Source: Myrmaecium sp. VS I D KN 1 (taxonomy: Eukaryota; Ascomycota; Dothideomycetes; Valsariales; Valsariaceae). From it: a DNA stretch of 64,000 nt. The position numbers and the translations under genes were made by a program. The stretch is taken from contig JADQAV010000048.1 in the NCBI GenBank assembly GCA_019775845.1, forward strand, positions 1-64,000, in the 5' to 3' direction. A model generated the notes under the pieces. The model was given only the letters and a program-made list of their open reading frames with translations, had not been told where the DNA came from and did not search any database. Shown here in pieces: positions 21,249 through 34,108 of the stretch (positions are counted from its first letter, which is position 1; every line of letters begins with the position of its first letter).

Positions 21249-23977
21249 TCACCAAGTAAAAAGCATCAAATTCGGATTCAACGCGATCGGCAAGAAAAAG
21301 TGACAAAACACAATGCTCGCCAGGGGCCAGATCGCCGTGAAGAAGCCGATGCGCCAAAAGTAGGGCACCGCGGTAGCCATAACAACCATGAGCGCGGCGC
21401 AAGCGAAGCAAAACGCAAACGTGCCCTTAAACTTCCTCACAACGCGGGGAATCTCCTGGAAAAACGTAAAGTCCTCGACCTCCTTGGCCGTCGCGCCCCA
21501 GCTCATCTCCACGCCGAACAGGTGGCAGAGAAGAGCCTGGGAGACATGCAGGCTGATACCGCCGAGGAAGATAACGAGGAGGGGGATCCAGAGGAAATTC
21601 TCCAGCAGGGCGGGGCCGAGGGATTTCTCGGCGGTGCGGTAGCGCAGGGTGGCGAGCGCGACGTTGCCGAGCGCGGTGAAGACGATGATGATGGCGAAGT
21701 AGACTTTGAAGCTGTCGAGGTAGTAGTGGTCCAGATGGCCGTTGAACCAGCCGACGAGGAAGTAGTTGGCCAGCGTGAGGATCCAGGCGGAGCCGAGCGC
21801 GTAGTAGGTGCCGATGTAGGCGAGGATGGTAAGCTTGCTTGGAAGCGGCATGGTGGACGTGATGAACTCGCGGAACAGCTTGGTGAAGGGGCCGCGCGTG
21901 ATCCAGTATCGCAGCGGGTGGAAGATGAGCTCGTTGCAACCGTAGGCGTATTTTTCCCACCGTGCGAGCTCGTCGTATACGGTTAGGGAAACGCCCTCTT
22001 TGAAGCCGTCGCCGGTGTAAGCAGCCAGACGCGCCAAGTAGCCGTTCGTCTGCAACCGCAACGCCATGTCGAAGTCCTCCGACACCGTCGATTCCGACCA
22101 GTACTTCTCGCGGTGGTCGTCCGGACAGTCGTAGGCAATCTCTTGGATGGCGGACCAGCGGAGGATGGCGTTGTGCCCGACGAACGGAGCCACATCGCCG
22201 TTGGCGACTGCATATCGAATCTGGGTGTAGACCAGATTGGTGAAGAACGTGATGCCTTTCTCGAAGAAGCTGTCCGTCACGTTCATAACGCCGGATGAAT
22301 ACTGGAGGATGGCAACTGCCGGCGACCCCTCCATCTCACTAACGGCATCGAGGAAGCAGTCGGCTGGCACCCGCGTATCAGAGTCGACCAGGAGAATGTA
22401 ATCGCCTATGCGGATGTTCCCCTCGGCCCATGTACGGCCCTCGTCTTCCGCAACAACTTCAGCCAAGGCGTTCTGGTACAGGGCCTGTTCTTCCTCGGCC
22501 GTCCAAGATGCTCTGCGTTCCGCACGAGCTAGCTTCTCTTCGACCCGGTTGCTGACCCACAGGGCATAGTTCATGTTCGAAGCCTTTTTGAACTTTCCAC
22601 GACGGACAAAGCGCTCTTCGCCTTCTTTGGGCTTCGGGTTGTGCTTTGGCCGAGCGGCCCACCCAATGTTATGCTCATCGTAGAAGTCTTGCCTTGCCCG
22701 GGCGTCCTCAGGCGAGATGAGCTGCATGCCATCGTCGTTCACGAAAATGTTGGCAGAACCACCCTGCATCTCATACGTGGAAATGGCAGCTTTTATGGAC
22801 CTGATCGTGGGTTCGATGACAGAGTGAAGGCCTTCTTTGTAAACCGGCATCTGTATGGTGACGTGCGGGAGCTCTGCGTGCGTTCGACTGAGACGGCTGG
22901 GAGCGATACCCGAAAAAAATTTGGTATTCGCGTGCATCTGTCCCACGGGGCCGATGAGCTGCGCGACGTTGCCGACCAACGCTTGGAAGAAGAACAGAGC
23001 TAACCAAGCCTGTGGCAGAGCAGCTGCAATGAATGCAATGCGCATCCAGTTGCGGTCAACAGAAATCTCGATCGCGACTTGTCGCCAGCCGGAGCCCAAA
23101 GCAGCGAAAGTGAGGATGAGCGTGATCGCGCCGAGAAGCGGCTGGATCAGCACAACCCTGCGCGGTTTGTCCTCTGCTGGTAGCTCCGGATCGCTGCCAC
23201 TGACCGGGAAAGCCGTTACATCCGGTTCCTTTTTCTCGTCTTCATGTTCCGGGTACGCCGACTCGTTACCCCATATAGCTTTCATCAACGCATCCTCGAT
23301 CCCACCGGCGCGCGTGAGAAGCCTCATGGGATCATCTTCCCATACGACGAGTATGCTCCGGTCGGCAATGAATGCGGCAAACTGATGTTTCTGACACCTG
23401 GGGAGGGAGGCCATGTCCGGCAAAACCTGCAGTCGTAGGCCAGGTTGAAGCTCAATGTAAGGCAGCTCATTCGAGTGAAGTATAATTTTGATGACGCGAG
23501 TGCTAATGGTCATGGCGGCCTACCGGTGTCAGCTTCTGGGGGATGATATGACGGATTTGGAGGATGTACCCGGACATTCATTGCCTCGATGGCCTGAAAG
23601 AGCCCAGCGGGTTCATCTTTCAAGTTCGAAGGACTGCAAGTATAGCAGCCACGCGCTTTTTTGATCACAACACCTTCTCCTGGACTCCCCGAAGTCCAGA
23701 GGAGTTCTTCCTGTTGCGACCGCAACCAGCTAGCCATAATGTCCGACTTGATCTCGAGGATGTCGTCCGCTGCCGCATTCCGGAAGTCGCCGACCGGATA
23801 CATCGAACTCGGTCTCGAGAGCGGCGCTGTCGGCGATAGCAGGTCCAACTCTCTCCTAACCGGGTGATAGGCCGACAGATCTGTCGATAATCTGGCTGGT
23901 TCCGGGGTTTTCTCCGCATATTTCGCACGGCTCCCATCTTTTCGAGCAGGTGCGATGTAGTTCTTCAAGAAAGACAT
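21249..23977 (-). CDS. Membrane-bound family 2 glycosyltransferase (ZtGT2-like)
   Basis: Processive-type GT2 enzyme of the fungal plasma membrane that likely makes an extracellular polysaccharide. Exons are 23977-23570 (136 codons) and 23519-21249 (892 aa total), with donor GTACAT and phase 0. The N-terminus is soluble and carries the GEGVVIKKARG segment seen in filamentous-fungal members. Two hydrophobic helices follow near residues 258-283 and 296-318. The catalytic domain has VNDDG near 397, DSD at 515-517 (metal and UDP-sugar binding) and SEDFDMAL near 617. The acceptor-site region reads YGCNELIFHPLRYW, so only the RYW part of the usual QxxRW is visible. At least four membrane helices close the protein. 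ZtGT2-type enzymes are known to be needed for hyphal growth on solid surfaces in plant pathogens; that role here is inferred from family. Confidence 0.88.
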
Positions 23978-25575
23978 GTTCAATGCCGTGACGGTGAGTC
24001 CAAGTACGTGTTATGTCACGCGAGTGCTTTTGGTTAGAAGGGAGACACCAAGTTACTAGCCACGCCTAAGGCTTGAATATATGTGCAACGTAACGAGCGG
24101 AGCAGCAGCTTACGACGAGACAAAGCAAATCGATCACTATGAACAAGGAGCGTGAGTCCACTCTAGGCTTATGAAGATCAAGATTAGTAGGCCTCCTGGT
24201 CGGCCAAGAACGATGGGCAAGGAGCTGGACAGGAAACTTCGGCAAAGGGGACACTCAGGATTATCACAGCTGCTGGGGCCCACGATAGCCCAGTCGATGC
24301 GGCAGGAAGCTGAACCTGAGTGATTCAACGCACTCAGCTATGACCGTGATGTACAGTGCACATTACAGCCAGCCATCTTCAGCGGGACGACCGATGGCCA
24401 CGATAAGACGTACAACAACATATGCAGTGACCGAATGGCTGGAAAGGGTACTGAATTGACATATTTCGCGCGGGACAGCCGATATCTCCAACGTTGAAGA
24501 TTGGACGTGAGCATTGCCGCGTCCGAGGATCATTACCGCTGTCGCAGAAATCCCTCTCCTAATGGCCAGGCTGGAAGCATGAACCGGGATGCGGGTAGGC
24601 AGGGATATTGCTGTCTTGGTGGTACGGGCTATCAACAGGAGACCCGATACCTTTAATGGAAGGTTGAGCTGCTCAGCGCTCTCCCTGAGTGAGGGCCAAT
24701 GTCTTCAAAGTTGTGCATATGATCAAAGACGGGAGTAATAATAGCAACGAATAGAATGGCGCTCGGTTCCATTGGGCAAAAAGGAGTTTGAATCGACTGT
24801 GCCAGGATATGATGTTGGTGAGACGCGCGAGGACGTTGACGGGATGGAAAGCTCATTCGGCCAGGTTACCATCGTTCCGACGGCCAGGTTTCGAACATCC
24901 CTGTGACGTTCAGCAAGCCACATGCCGAGCTGCCGAGGGAAACGGAAAACGGTCCTATCTGGTTGGCTGCGGCTGAGACAGAACGTTGAACAGAAACGTG
25001 CGATTGTATTGGAGCTTAAATCAAAGATATAGAACATCAATGCACGGAGAGCAAACCAGACTGACAGGCTGATGTGGCCGCATTGTCGCACCAGCGGCGC
25101 ATAGACGCTCTACGAGGATTTTCGCACGAGTAAGTCCTCGTCGCAGCACAGGAATGCTACAATCTTCTGGCGATCTCCGAGACCCTTTGCTAAGTCGAAT
25201 ATCGATGAATTGGACGCATCTCCGGGTGCAGTGCGAAGGCCTGCTTGAGATGGCGACAATCACGGTATACCTTGATAACGAAGCGGTATCTTCGGGATCA
25301 GACCGAATTCGCCGCGGTAATAGCAACGTGCATGGGACGTAACCTGACCAGCCAGTCAGCGGCAACCGATGAAGATATTCGAATTGACTGCTGTCCCAGA
25401 GCCCGATCCCAGGAGAATATGCGGCCGCAGTGCATAAAGAATGCGTTGAAGCTACGCCCGTGCACGGGGAAGTTGTTGTTGGAGGGCTCTTTGAGCATTT
25501 GAGGTCAGGTTGCCCTTCTCCCTAGCCTGTACCAGAATGGCATGATTGACTAGGCCTGGTGAATAGAACTCCATA
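23978..25575. other. Intergenic region, no gene recognised
   Basis: About 1.6 kb lie between the GT2 promoter side and the 3' end of the deacylase gene. Frames are short and overlapping, and no spliced model or repeat could be supported. Confidence 0.5.
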
Positions 25576-26406
25576 TCACTCCAGTAATTCTGCGGGTATT
25601 TGGAACTCCTTTTTGATCTTCTGCATGTTACCGACAATCTCCTCGAAACTCATGTTTTCCGTATTGAAAGTCTTAGTGTTCTTGTCCGCTTTCGGGGGCT
25701 CCGTATCGATCTCCAGGGTGACCTGACCGCAGGATCAGTAGACTGTAGGCAGATTTCGAGGCATGCATGTTACCTCGCCGTCAATACAGCGATAGTCAAC
25801 ACCTACCGGACCGTCATTCACCAGTGCGACATCCATCATTGCTTGGAAAACACCGTCTTTGACCTTATCCGCATCATACAGTTCCCGAACCTTCCCGAAG
25901 AACGCCTGGTATAACTCTCTTGCCTTGTCGCCACTGGCGGATTTGTGGAAGTCGGGTTTGTTTCCTTTTTTTGTGGAAGCAAGCAAAGTGAATTGCGATA
26001 CTGTATAGGTGAGCTTCCGATGCGATCGCGATTTAGGCGTAGGTCATACCACAGAGCACTTCGCCTTGCACGTCTGTCACACTCCGTTTCCACTTCAACA
26101 GCGCCAAGTCAGTTTCAAGCCAGTGGAAGAAGTTCGTAATGGTTGAGGACAGCTACGTACGCGACCGCCAGCCTCATCGTCCCATAATTTCAGCTTCAGC
26201 ACTTTTCCAGCCATACTCTCTACCTCCTTGAGTGTGTCATCTTTCCCCACAGCCGCAAAGACCAATATCCCTCTGCCAATGGAAGATATGAGCTGTCCAT
26301 CCACTGTCACGGACGCTGATTTGACGCGTTGCAATACCGCTGTGAACCGGATTAGCAATCGTCTAATCAAGGTGATCGCGGTGAAAATAGAGGACTTACC
26401 CTTCAT
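25576..26406 (-). CDS. DTD1: D-aminoacyl-tRNA deacylase
   Basis: The enzyme removes D-amino acids (and glycine mischarged on tRNA-Ala) from tRNA, protecting translation. Five coding exons are seen: 26406-26400, 26339-26161, 26092-26050, 26000-25807 and 25722-25576 (189 aa). The first holds only ATGAAGG, and the junction gives MKAVLQRVKSASV, the family N-terminus. Both signature motifs are present: SQFTL at residues 78-82 and NDGP at 138-141, which carry the Gly-cisPro chiral filter. The C-terminal extension (KADKNTKTFNTENMSFEEIVGNMQKIKKEFQ) is longer than in bacterial enzymes and is common in fungi. The exon 3 acceptor (TTGAAG) is the weakest point of the model. The gene is divergent from NOT3/5 with 328 bp between their starts. 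Confidence 0.93.
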
Positions 26407-26734
26407 TCTTGTAGTTGAGCAAATCCAAGTCCAGCCCAGATGCGGTTTATCAAGTTCAGCTTTCCTTCTGGTGCGATCATGCCGTGTCCATGGAACCCTC
26501 GGTGCGGGCGGAGGGCGCATCGCCGCCGAACGCCAAGGCGTTGATCGTTCCGCTTAGTCATGTAGATCTCTTGGCGGACGTTCCTACCACAGATTCACAA
26601 ATAAGTCATCTCCACATCATCCCAAGTCTCCGGAGATTCGTATTTGAAGCGCAGGTTGTGCGCTATCGGCCCGTAGAGCGCACTCAATTCCCACCAAACT
26701 CGCGACACAGCCACCGCGAGGCTAGAGTTACACC
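26407..26734. promoter_or_regulatory. Shared divergent promoter of deacylase and NOT3/5 genes
   Basis: The two start codons are 328 bp apart and point away from each other, so this short stretch must hold both promoters. I recognise no specific factor site. Confidence 0.5.
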
Positions 26735-28876
26735 ATGGCGGCACGAAAGCTTGCGAACGAGGTCGAGCGATGCTTCAAGAAGGTTGCGGAGGGCGTCCAG
26801 GCGTTTGAAGCGATATACGACAAGATCCAGCAAACTTCGAATCCTTCGCAAAAGGAGAAGCTTGAAGATGCTCTCAAGAAAGAGATCAAAAAGCTACAGC
26901 GGTCGCGAGATCAAATCAAGGCGTGGGCGGCAACGAACGAAATCAAGGACAAGAAGCCGTTACTGGATCATCGCAAGCTTATCGAAACGGTGCGACTACT
27001 TGCTTCCCAATTGGTATAGTGGGCGTCCCGGGGAGGGCTAACATATGGTTATAGCAAATGGAGAAGTTCAAGGCGGTCGAGAAGGAGATGAAGACGAAGG
27101 CATATTCGAAAGAAGGGCTGTCAGCGGCATCGAAGCTCGACCCGAAGGAGAAGGAGAAGCTCGAGATGTGCCAGTTCCTCTCGGGCATGGTCGAAGAGCT
27201 AGAGCGACAAGTTGAGACGATCGAGGCCGAAGTAGAAGGCTTGCAAGCAACACTGAAACGGGGAAAGAAGGACGCCGCGAAGGCAGATCGGATTGCGGAA
27301 CTCGAACGAACAACGGAGCGGCATAAATGGCATCAAGGGAAGCTAGAGCTCTTGTTACGAGCATTAGAGAATGGCGGTGTGGACACGGAGCAAGTTAAAG
27401 AGCTGGAAGAGGGCATACGATACTATGTTGAGAACAACCAAGAAGTGGATTTCATGGAAGATGACAGCATTTACGATGATCTCAATCTGGCGGAGGAGGA
27501 AGACCTCTACGGCATGGCCAATGATGCGGACCGCGTATCGTCTCAGGACACACAATCGATACAGGAGGACGGACAAGAAGGCGACAATCGACCGACAGGC
27601 CTAGCTGTGGGCAAGACAAAAGCGGCGGAGCCAGGAAATGCGGCAGCGCGGCGCCCGTCGACTCAGTTGAAGTCGCCCTTGCCAGCTTTAGCCACACTAC
27701 ATACACCCATTACAAATGCAACAAATGGTGTGTCGACAAGTAACATGAAGCCCGCACCACTTCCCGCAAGGACTCCCGGTGAGCCTCTCAAATATGCATC
27801 GGCAGCTGCCGCGGCTGCAGCGAGCGACAAGAACGGTGTTGGAATTGCTCCGCTTCCGCCGCCGCCGGGTGCTGCAAATCCACACGCTCCTCCGTCAGCC
27901 GCTGCTCGTGCGAGCAACACAGCGTCACCCTCAGTAGCCGCTGCTCAGCTGGCCAAATCACAAGCCGCCAATCGCGCGACTCCGCTTGCGGATTCCACCA
28001 GGTCTCCTGCGCTCAGCCATGCTAGCGCAGTCGCACCAAGCACGGACGCAAGTAGTATACCGCCGACGCCGGCACAAGAGAAGGTAGAGAAGGCTGTAGC
28101 GTCCAGAACAAAGTCGAAATCGCCTGCTACAGAAGCGCAAAAAGATGCGCAGGTGCTCACCAATGGTGACTCGCACCCGGAGCCGGAGCCGGAACCCATA
28201 TTCCATTTGCCTTCCGGCCTCCAAGATCTTCTCGATTCGTTTGAGGCGCACAGAACCGCGCTGAGCTCGGAAGCTAAGCCGATAGACGAACGGTTAACGA
28301 TCCTTTCTCACATCAACAGCCCCGATTCTGCCGATGCTGAGCGGCCCAATCATTACCGACCCATAACTCCCTATCCGTACACCCCAGACCATTATCCGCA
28401 AGAACCTCTACCCATCTTTAATGATCCGAGGCTGTATCACAAGATCGAGACCGATGCGCTCTTCTACGCCTTTTACTACCGTCAAGGGACGTATCAGCAG
28501 TATCTCGCGGCGAAGGCGCTCAAATCCCAAAGCTGGCGATTTCACAAACAGTATCAGACGTGGTTCCAGCGTCACGAGGAGCCGAAGAGCATCACTGAAG
28601 ACTATGAGCAAGGCACATATCGATTCTTCGATTACGAGTCCACATGGTACGTTCGTTATTTTGTCGTCCTTTTACTTGGACTTATTGAAAAGCGCGCCTA
28701 CGTGACAAGCAAGCGCTACCATTTGCCACCTTGCACGACTCATGTCCTACCTCGACCCCAAACTGCCCTTGTGTCTTCCCCGGGTTAGTATACATTGACT
28801 GACCAGCCACTGCAGGATGAACCGCCGCAAAGCGGACTTCAGATTTGCCTATAAATTCCTCGAGGATGATCTATGA
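26735..28876 (+). CDS. NOT3: CCR4-NOT complex subunit NOT3/NOT5
   Basis: Scaffold subunit of the cytoplasmic CCR4-NOT deadenylase, which shortens poly(A) tails and links slow ribosomes to mRNA decay. Exons are 26735-26989, 27055-28646 and 28816-28876 (635 aa). The N-terminus ([22 protein letters not shown]) and the joined [21 protein letters not shown] are hallmark Not3 helices and coiled coil, extending to about residue 230. The middle is Ala/Ser/Pro-rich and disordered. The C-terminal NOT box runs from about 490, including [18 protein letters not shown], and ends [24 protein letters not shown], which requires the last intron. The first intron uses an unusual GTGCGA donor, but the joined family sequence leaves little doubt. 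The gene is divergent from the deacylase. Confidence 0.95.
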
Positions 28877-30770
28877 TGCCTTCGCAAGACACGGTTTCGG
28901 CTTCGGTTGCTGCTCTTTAGTTTCGATGATTGGGCTGTATGAGTTACAAGTGCGCTGCGGTATAGTTTCAATGGATTCGATTCGCTCCTGAGCCTGGAGC
29001 AGCTATCCGGGCCTCCGAACAGAGTCTTCATCGCCTATTATCCGACGTGGTAGAATGTGATTGACGTTAGGCGCTTCCTCATGTTTACGCATGCATTCCT
29101 TCGATCGTCCGGTGCACAGCCTGTCTGCTCAACGTCCGAGACTGGGTCCTCACCGGCCGTCTCTTTGACTCGTAGGTCCGACCGCAGCGGCGGTGGCCCC
29201 CACAGATTGCATGTGATGCTCAATGTGTAGTAGTAAGGTCAGCAGCTAAAGGTCCGTCGTGCACGTTGGCAAGACGTGGTCAAAGGATATTGCACAGTGA
29301 ATTCTCAGCGAGGGTCGACTTCAAGCATGTCCTCCCGCCAAAGTGGGCCGTAGACGTTGTGAATGCGGGCAAAGCAGGCTTCCTACATGCAGTTGGGGCT
29401 AACAGCATACCTTCCCCTCTTCCCCCCTGTCCATATGACGGTGGACATGTAGGTAGTCAGAGCAACTGCACCGGCCATGCTTAAATACCCTGCGATGTGG
29501 CCGCCCCGTCGCCTCCTTCTTGATGTCCGGGACGCTCACCGGAATGTGAGGCAAGCGAGGCTGGCCTCGTTTTTCTCTCATGGGCCTCATCTCGCCTCGA
29601 TGGACCTGCTCGTGCTGCCTTCGTCAGGCTGGTTGAGTTTTCGGCTGGTGTCGTTGGACCGGACCGAACCCATGCCGACACCACGCCCATCCGACCTCAG
29701 CACTCCTGCACACTCTACCGGACCAGACTGGACTGCGACGAACTGAGCCTGATGACTACTCACGTTGTCTGGAGTTGGCGGCCTCAAGGAAAATCCGCTC
29801 GCATCCGTCCTCATTCCCAGCGGCATCTCGGCGATGGCCGTCCATTTTGCCTTTCGCGGCCGCTACCGGGCACCTCCGCAGGCGATTGATTGCCTCGTGG
29901 ATTGGAACTGCGCCACCGTGTGGACAGTATTATTCTCCGTCTCCATCGCTCCATGCCAGCCTTTCAGCCCGCCGTTACAGTGAGGTTGCGTTCCAACATC
30001 CTCTAGAGCATACCCCTGTTTTTCCTCCACGGTTATTCGTTTCTTAGCGTTCGTTTTGAGGCTCAGCCCTAACAAATCGTAGGCGACCACGATATGGAGG
30101 TTCTCTTACCTAGAGCAGCCCTTCCCTAAGGTTGGGCCTCGTGCTTTGCGACGACAGGACGGCCAGCGCATCATTTTCACCCGCGCGGACGCGCCCTCGA
30201 GGAGGAGCAGGGTGGCCACGCTACGCTGGCGCTCGGAGAGGCGGCTTTTGTCAACAACCGCGCCTACGTATTCGATGTCCTCACTCACCGCAGCTTCGCG
30301 TCACCAGCAACGTCGTCACGCCGAGACGAGCGCTCGAGCTTTCTGGCAAAACCACGCCTTGCGTAGCCAATCCTCATGGACCCGCAGCGTTCCTGCACAG
30401 TGTCGCAGCCGGAAAAAGCACGGTAGCGGGCTGGTCGTCTTCGACTGGAGCTGAGTTTTCGTTGGCTCACGACCCTTCCAGGGTTTCTCTCAGAAGCCAG
30501 CGTTGCGAACCCCCGAGAACTACGACCGTCCAAGGAGGAACACTGCCTCACAGCGCGCGTGGACTGGTTTATCATATATTTGCCACCAGCCCTAAATCAA
30601 AAGCGAACTCCTGCTGCACAAGACTCGAGACAAAACAGGATCAGGGATTTGAACCCCGGGTAAGTGGACCGCAAGATATCATGAAGAACAGAAGCCTAAC
30701 CTCTCTAGAATCGACCTGCTGCACGCCTCTGCCAATTAACGTCTCAAGAAGTGGCTGAGATTATCCAAGC
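28877..30770. other. Intergenic region with a tRNA-like relic near 30.65 kb
   Basis: Roughly 1.9 kb without a supportable protein gene. At 30635-30719 (minus) there is a B-box-like GGTTCAAATCC in a foldable T arm and a weak D-arm resemblance, but no intact cloverleaf. The rest shows only short frames. Confidence 0.45.
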
Positions 30771-32021
30771 ATGGCCCGGCGTTTTGATAGAAGCCCCCAT
30801 GTAAGGGAACCCAGCTCTCCGGTGCTTGTACTTTTTTTTTGGAAACGAACTGACAGTCGTCACACCAGCCGCCTGGTAGTATCTCACCTGCCAGTCGCGC
30901 GACGGGTCAACGACAGGATGACCGTCTCTACGACCCTACGCAGCAGTTGACAAGCCCTTACACACCTTATCAATTCTCCACACAGAACCAGTATCGCCCC
31001 GGTGAACAACAGCAGTATCAGCAAGGTCAATTCGGCATTGTGAATGGCAGGACCTTCCTATCTGGACCGCCAGATGTTGAAGAGGCTTCAATGTCGCAAC
31101 CAACCTACGCCATCTCGCCTCCAGGCATCACGCTGACTCCAGGCGGGGATTTTGGGACCTACAATCCACCCACCCGTCTCGCGCTTCCAGATCAGCATTT
31201 ACACGCCACTCGTCACCAGGGAGGGCTTATGCCTCCAGTGAACCACGGTTATACTGTCGCTGCCAATGTAGCTTACAGCCAACCCCAGCATACAACCCCT
31301 GTCAACCAATCCGTTCACAATGTCCGGCAGAACACTCTCCCCAACTACCAACATGTTACCCCGGAAATGCGCGTACCTCCGTGGGAAACGCCCCTTCAAC
31401 AATGGTCACCTCGGTCTTCGCCTGGTACATCTGTGTCCCCTCAGCTCCCAGTCTCCAGTGGCCTTCCTTTCAATGCTGGCTATGGTCTGAGCCAGCCCAA
31501 CGCATGGGGGCCTCACTTGACACCGGGCGAACCGTCCCCTAGTCTCCCGACCGCTCGAACTGATCCTAGCCATTCAGGGAACCATTTCCCCGGGGCAACC
31601 TATGGCAGCCACGGAGGTGTCCTCCAACAAAACGAGGGGTACGACGAATCATATAAAGATGGTGACGCCGCGGCAGAGAACGCAGGCTGGGAACCTCCAG
31701 ACGCCGTTCCCGTCGCACCGGAAGCTTCGTAAGTTTTGACCAAACCCGCGTCACCACGCATCCTCGCCCCGTGCCCATCAACTGACATCACGTAGCAGAA
31801 GCGCGGTATGTCATTACCCCGGATGCGAGAGCAGCTTCGGGCGGCACGCCGACCTTCAACGCCACCTCGCCACCGTGCACAGCACGGAGAAGCAATTCCC
31901 GTGTACCGTCTCGGGATGCCCTCGCGTTGGAGACCAGTCCTTCAGCCGCAAAGATCATCTCCGGGAGCACCTGCGGTGTTTGCACAAGGAACCTATTCCG
32001 AAGAGGGTGCGGAGGACCTGA
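30771..32021 (+). CDS. C2H2 zinc-finger protein, probable transcription factor
   Basis: Three exons: 30771-30800 (ten codons, MARRFDRSPH), 30857-31728 and 31796-32021 (375 aa). The first intron has GTAAGG and CTGACAG signals, and the second has GTAAGT with a tandem TAGCAG acceptor, so one residue may vary. The first 300 residues are Gln/Pro/Ser-rich and look disordered (RPGEQQQYQQGQFG, TPEMRVPPWETPLQQWSP). The C-terminus has two C2H2 fingers: CHYPGCESSFGRHADLQRHLATVH, then PCTVSGCPRVGDQSFSRKDHLREHLRCLH, the second with a widened spacer between its Cys and His pairs. The chain ends in basic PKRVRRT. Two fingers at the extreme C-terminus after a long disordered region are common in fungal C2H2 regulators; target genes are unknown. 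Confidence 0.85.
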
Positions 32022-34108
32022 GGTGCGGAAGCGTGGGCGGGGGGGCTCCCCTCTCCGCATTACCGAGCCCATGCTACCTTGCTTGTTCTTTCTCTCTTCT
32101 TCTTGTTCTTCTACTACTTCCTCACGGCATCAGTGGAGTCATTCGTTTCTACTTCATTGATATCCATACAGTTCCCCTTTGACATTCATTTCCGGGGAGC
32201 TCGGGAGAGGGGAGTTTACATATCAGGTGGGTCTAGGTACACCGGGGTCCTCAACGACCTTGTGGCCAGAGGCGGACTACATCAGGGACCGTTGCGACGA
32301 AGAAGCCGTGCGCGCCGTCCTGGCTTACCCAAACTGAGGTTAAGCTCTCCGGCGGCGACACGCATCGATCATGGAAGACGACGAGATGTTCTGGGTCGTT
32401 GTGAGTTGATTTCTTTGGGGCATTACCAGATGAGAGTACTATCGGCTGGGGCTGGCAACTGAAGTTCCATTGCATCCACGGCAGGTTTGGGAGGATGTGT
32501 GCGTTGCCGATAAAGGATGGCTGGACGACGGGCTTCCCTTCTTCTTTCTATATTTTCTTTACTACTTGCTTGTTTGTTGGCTTGCTGGGTTTGGATCGCC
32601 TTCTTCTTCTTCTTGTTTTCCCTTCTTCTTTTTCCCCTCCTTTTTTCCCTTCTCTGTTCTCCTACCTTCTCTTTCCTTTTCTTTTTTTCTTGTACCCCCT
32701 TTTTCCCTATCTCCTTTCCCTCTTTCCTTCCTCCTTTCCCCCTACTCCTGTTCTTTTTTCTTTTGCTCTTTCTTATAACCGATCACGTTCACCTCATATC
32801 ACGTTCTGAAAATGGAATGACGCTTGCACGAAGGGGGAATTCAGGCGGGCGTGACTGGCCTAACGGGTCTATAGAGAAGGCGCCGTAGTACAATAACGTA
32901 TCACTCACAACCTCTTTCTTGCACGTGCACCCAGAATCGCTTCTTCATTTCTTCATGCCCACTGCAATCACAAATTAAGCGGTGAGTTGCCCGAATCTCT
33001 CGGTGTTTGATAATGTATAAGGAAAACGCCAGGTACCTACATCTGTGATGTACGATTTACATACGAACCGAGCGGTTCACGATGTGGGTCCTCGCTTCAC
33101 ATACGGATGCGGGGAAGCGAACGACTACCGTCTATCGCTGCCCCACGGGTTCAAGGTTGGGCTGCTGCGCGCATGGCGCCTCTGTAGGTATGTAACTCGT
33201 CGCACTTTAGAATAGGTAAATATGTAGCATCCCGGTTGCAGGACTGTTATATGGCGATCTAACTTCTGTGTATAGATGATGATGGTAAGGATGAATTATC
33301 CTATTATTTTGCTTTATTCTCCTCTGATTTTAATCTATAGGAATGCTTCCGGCATGGCATGGCATGCAATCGGTTGGCCGGATGCGTGATATGGATAGAG
33401 GGTTGAATGCGGCACGGGCAATGGGTTTGAGGCTTAGTCGACTTCCTTGCTGCGACACCAGGAGAGTACATGTACCTGTAAGTATATCGAATCTATCAAC
33501 TGCTGTGAGTAGCAAGACTTGGAAGCTGTCAGGCAAGTATGGTTGGTTAGTAATGCTGCCCAACCATTGGCCTTACCGAACCTCCGTGCCTAGGCAGCCG
33601 CAGGCAACATTTTTTTTCCTCGTCCCCCCTCAACTTCCCTGACCAATGGGAGTTTACGTCATAGCCGCGCTGCCGACCGAATACCTGACCACCACGCACA
33701 CAAACCCGAACTTTCTGTTCGACGCCCGCCAGCGTTTCCCTCTCACTGACCTGACCCAACCTTCCTCTTCTGCACGTTCTTCCTTCTCTTCCTTTCTCTT
33801 ATCTACTCCCTCTCCAGAAACACTCAAGTTCTTCTCTGCTCCATGGAAGCTATTCTCATCGTTTCCACACAGAATCATCGAGCCTCGCTATCCTTACAAT
33901 AACATCTCTACGCCACCCCACATATCCACGGTACCTATCGGACGACGTCGGTCGGGCGGATAGCATTCCAGCACTTCCGCTTTTGTGCATTATCCCGTGG
34001 AGACACCCTATCTCGTCTTTGACATACTTTGGAGAGGAAACCTGCACAGCAGGTCTTCATATTCGATAGATTCCGAGACCTTCAACACATTCAATACCTG
34101 CGTTCAAC
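32022..34108. other. Intergenic region with a long pyrimidine tract
   Basis: About 32540-32790 is almost purely T/C on the plus strand, giving spurious Phe/Ser/Leu-rich frames. About 33180-33340 is AT-rich. The part before 34109 is the leader of the IFRD gene. No gene is seen. Confidence 0.55.

Noticed and set aside
30635-30719. tRNA-like sequence on the minus strand (T arm CGGGG-TTCAAAT-CCCTG, GAGAGGTTAGGC resembling a D loop, 85 nt)
   Set aside because: The acceptor stem has two mismatches, the D stem is only three pairs and no anticodon stem forms. At best it is a degenerate class II tRNA relic.
32470-32888. Phe/Leu/Ser-rich plus-strand frames that look like membrane proteins
   Set aside because: They come from a pure pyrimidine tract translated in three frames at once.
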